Part shown: positions 14,345-14,920 of the stretch, one piece after another
Position numbering within the stretch: the first letter of the stretch is position 1
Layout of the letters: the number at the start of each line of letters is the position of its first letter
Source: Coraliomargarita sp. CAG:312
Lineage (GTDB): Bacteria > Verrucomicrobiota > Verrucomicrobiia > Opitutales > Intestinicryptomonadaceae
Assembly: GCA_000438015.1 (NCBI GenBank)
Contig: FR901592.1
Coordinates: 20,670-35,589 of the forward strand
Direction: 5' to 3'
DNA: 14,920 bases
The notes under the pieces: model-generated
Seen by the model: only the letters and a program-made list of their open reading frames with translations
Told to the model about the DNA's origin: nothing
The model's database searches: none
Program-made: the position numbers and the translations under genes

Positions 14345-14902
14345 ATGGCAAGTCCCACAGATATAAGAAAAGGTAGGGTAATAATGTACAACGGAACGCC
14401 GCATGCGGTTATGAGCATGCTGCACCGCACCCAGGGCAGACAAGCCGGATTCGTGCAGACTGTCCTGAGAAATTTGGACACAAACACGTCCACGGCAGTA
14501 AAATTCCGCTCTACGGACTCGGTAGAATTCTGCCACACCACAAACCGTCCGCTGGAATTTTCGTATATAGACGGAACACACTATCACTTTATTGATCCTG
14601 AAACTTTCGACGATATCATATTGATGGATTCAACCGTCGGAGAAGACGCCAAGTGGCTGCGCGAAGGCGTGCTTTACAACATTCTCTTTGTCGACGGCAA
14701 TCCAGTTTCCATAGAACTGCCCAACAATATGGAGATGAAAGTTGCCGAAGCAGCAGAAGGCCTGCGCGGCGACACGTCATCGGCCCCGACGAAACCAGTC
14801 ACCCTTGAAAATGGAGTGGTTATACAAGTTCCGCTCTTCATTAAGCAGGGCGATATCATAAAGGTCCGCGTTGAAGACAACACATATATAAGCCGCGCAT
14901 AG
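14345..14902 (+). CDS. efp: elongation factor P with Arg32 at the modification site
   Basis: 185 aa, complete. EF-P binds between the ribosomal P and E sites and rescues stalling at polyproline. Three domains are readable: KOW-like N-terminal domain (IRKGRVIMYNGTPHAVM), central OB domain (FIDPETFDDI) and C-terminal OB domain (RGDTSSAPTKPVTLENG, VPLFIKQGDIIKV, ending YISRA). The tip loop of domain I reads HRTQGRQAGF. Its Arg32 aligns with E. coli Lys34, which is beta-lysylated, and with Pseudomonas Arg32, which is rhamnosylated by EarP. No modification gene lies in the window. AAAAAGGA sits 11 nt before the ATG, a somewhat long spacing. Confidence 0.95.
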   Translation: MASPTDIRKGRVIMYNGTPHAVMSMLHRTQGRQAGFVQTVLRNLDTNTSTAVKFRSTDSVEFCHTTNRPLEFSYIDGTHYHFIDPETFDDIILMDSTVGEDAKWLREGVLYNILFVDGNPVSIELPNNMEMKVAEAAEGLRGDTSSAPTKPVTLENGVVIQVPLFIKQGDIIKVRVEDNTYISRA

Positions 14903-14920
14903 CGGCAATCTAAACCCCGG

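Overview
The window reads as chromosomal DNA of a Gram-negative, diderm bacterium, most likely Verrucomicrobiota (Opitutia-like). The evidence is a large secreted beta-repeat protein with a VPEP...RRRK exosortase-sorting tail, an OprO/P-like porin, a lipoprotein-type ABC binding protein, moderate base composition with few strong Shine-Dalgarno sites, and an elongation factor P with Arg at the modification site. The lineage is an inference from gene content; no rRNA or phylogenetic marker search was possible. I see no tRNA, rRNA, CRISPR array, transposase, integrase or prophage gene.

Layout. 36-1802 (-): PEP-CTERM protein. 1803-2177: AT-rich divergent spacer holding a 14-bp bulged hairpin followed by a strong plus-strand terminator with no gene in front of it. 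2178-2945 (+): NYN/YacP-like RNase with a long basic tail. 3178-5729 (-): ssuA-ssuB-ssuC-type ABC importer (binding lipoprotein, ATPase, permease), translationally coupled. 5730-6074: long leader/spacer. 6075-7349 (-): porin. 7728-9425 (+): hemolysin III family membrane protein, dCMP deaminase and YqgE/AlgH. 9426-9715: convergent spacer with hairpins. 9716-13062 (-): secreted unknown protein, rlmH and a SulP anion transporter, transcribed in the order SulP, rlmH, unknown. 13236-14902 (+): pyrD (class 2 dihydroorotate dehydrogenase) and efp.

How the genes relate. The porin and the SsuABC-like importer look like an outer-membrane/inner-membrane uptake pair, probably for a small anionic or sulfonated organic compound; no desulfonation enzyme is visible. 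dCMP deaminase and PyrD both serve pyrimidine nucleotide synthesis but sit in separate operons. RlmH, EF-P and possibly the NYN nuclease act at the ribosome.

The strongest unusual signal is in the SulP gene: a perfect 16-bp tandem duplication (12048-12079) shifts the frame. Removing one copy restores a 603-codon SulP-STAS protein, so the locus is either freshly broken, a two-state switch, or an assembly error. Second-tier signals are the orphan hairpin/terminator at 2037-2114, Arg32 in EF-P, and the long leader in front of the binding-protein gene. Most of the rest of the window is ordinary housekeeping sequence.
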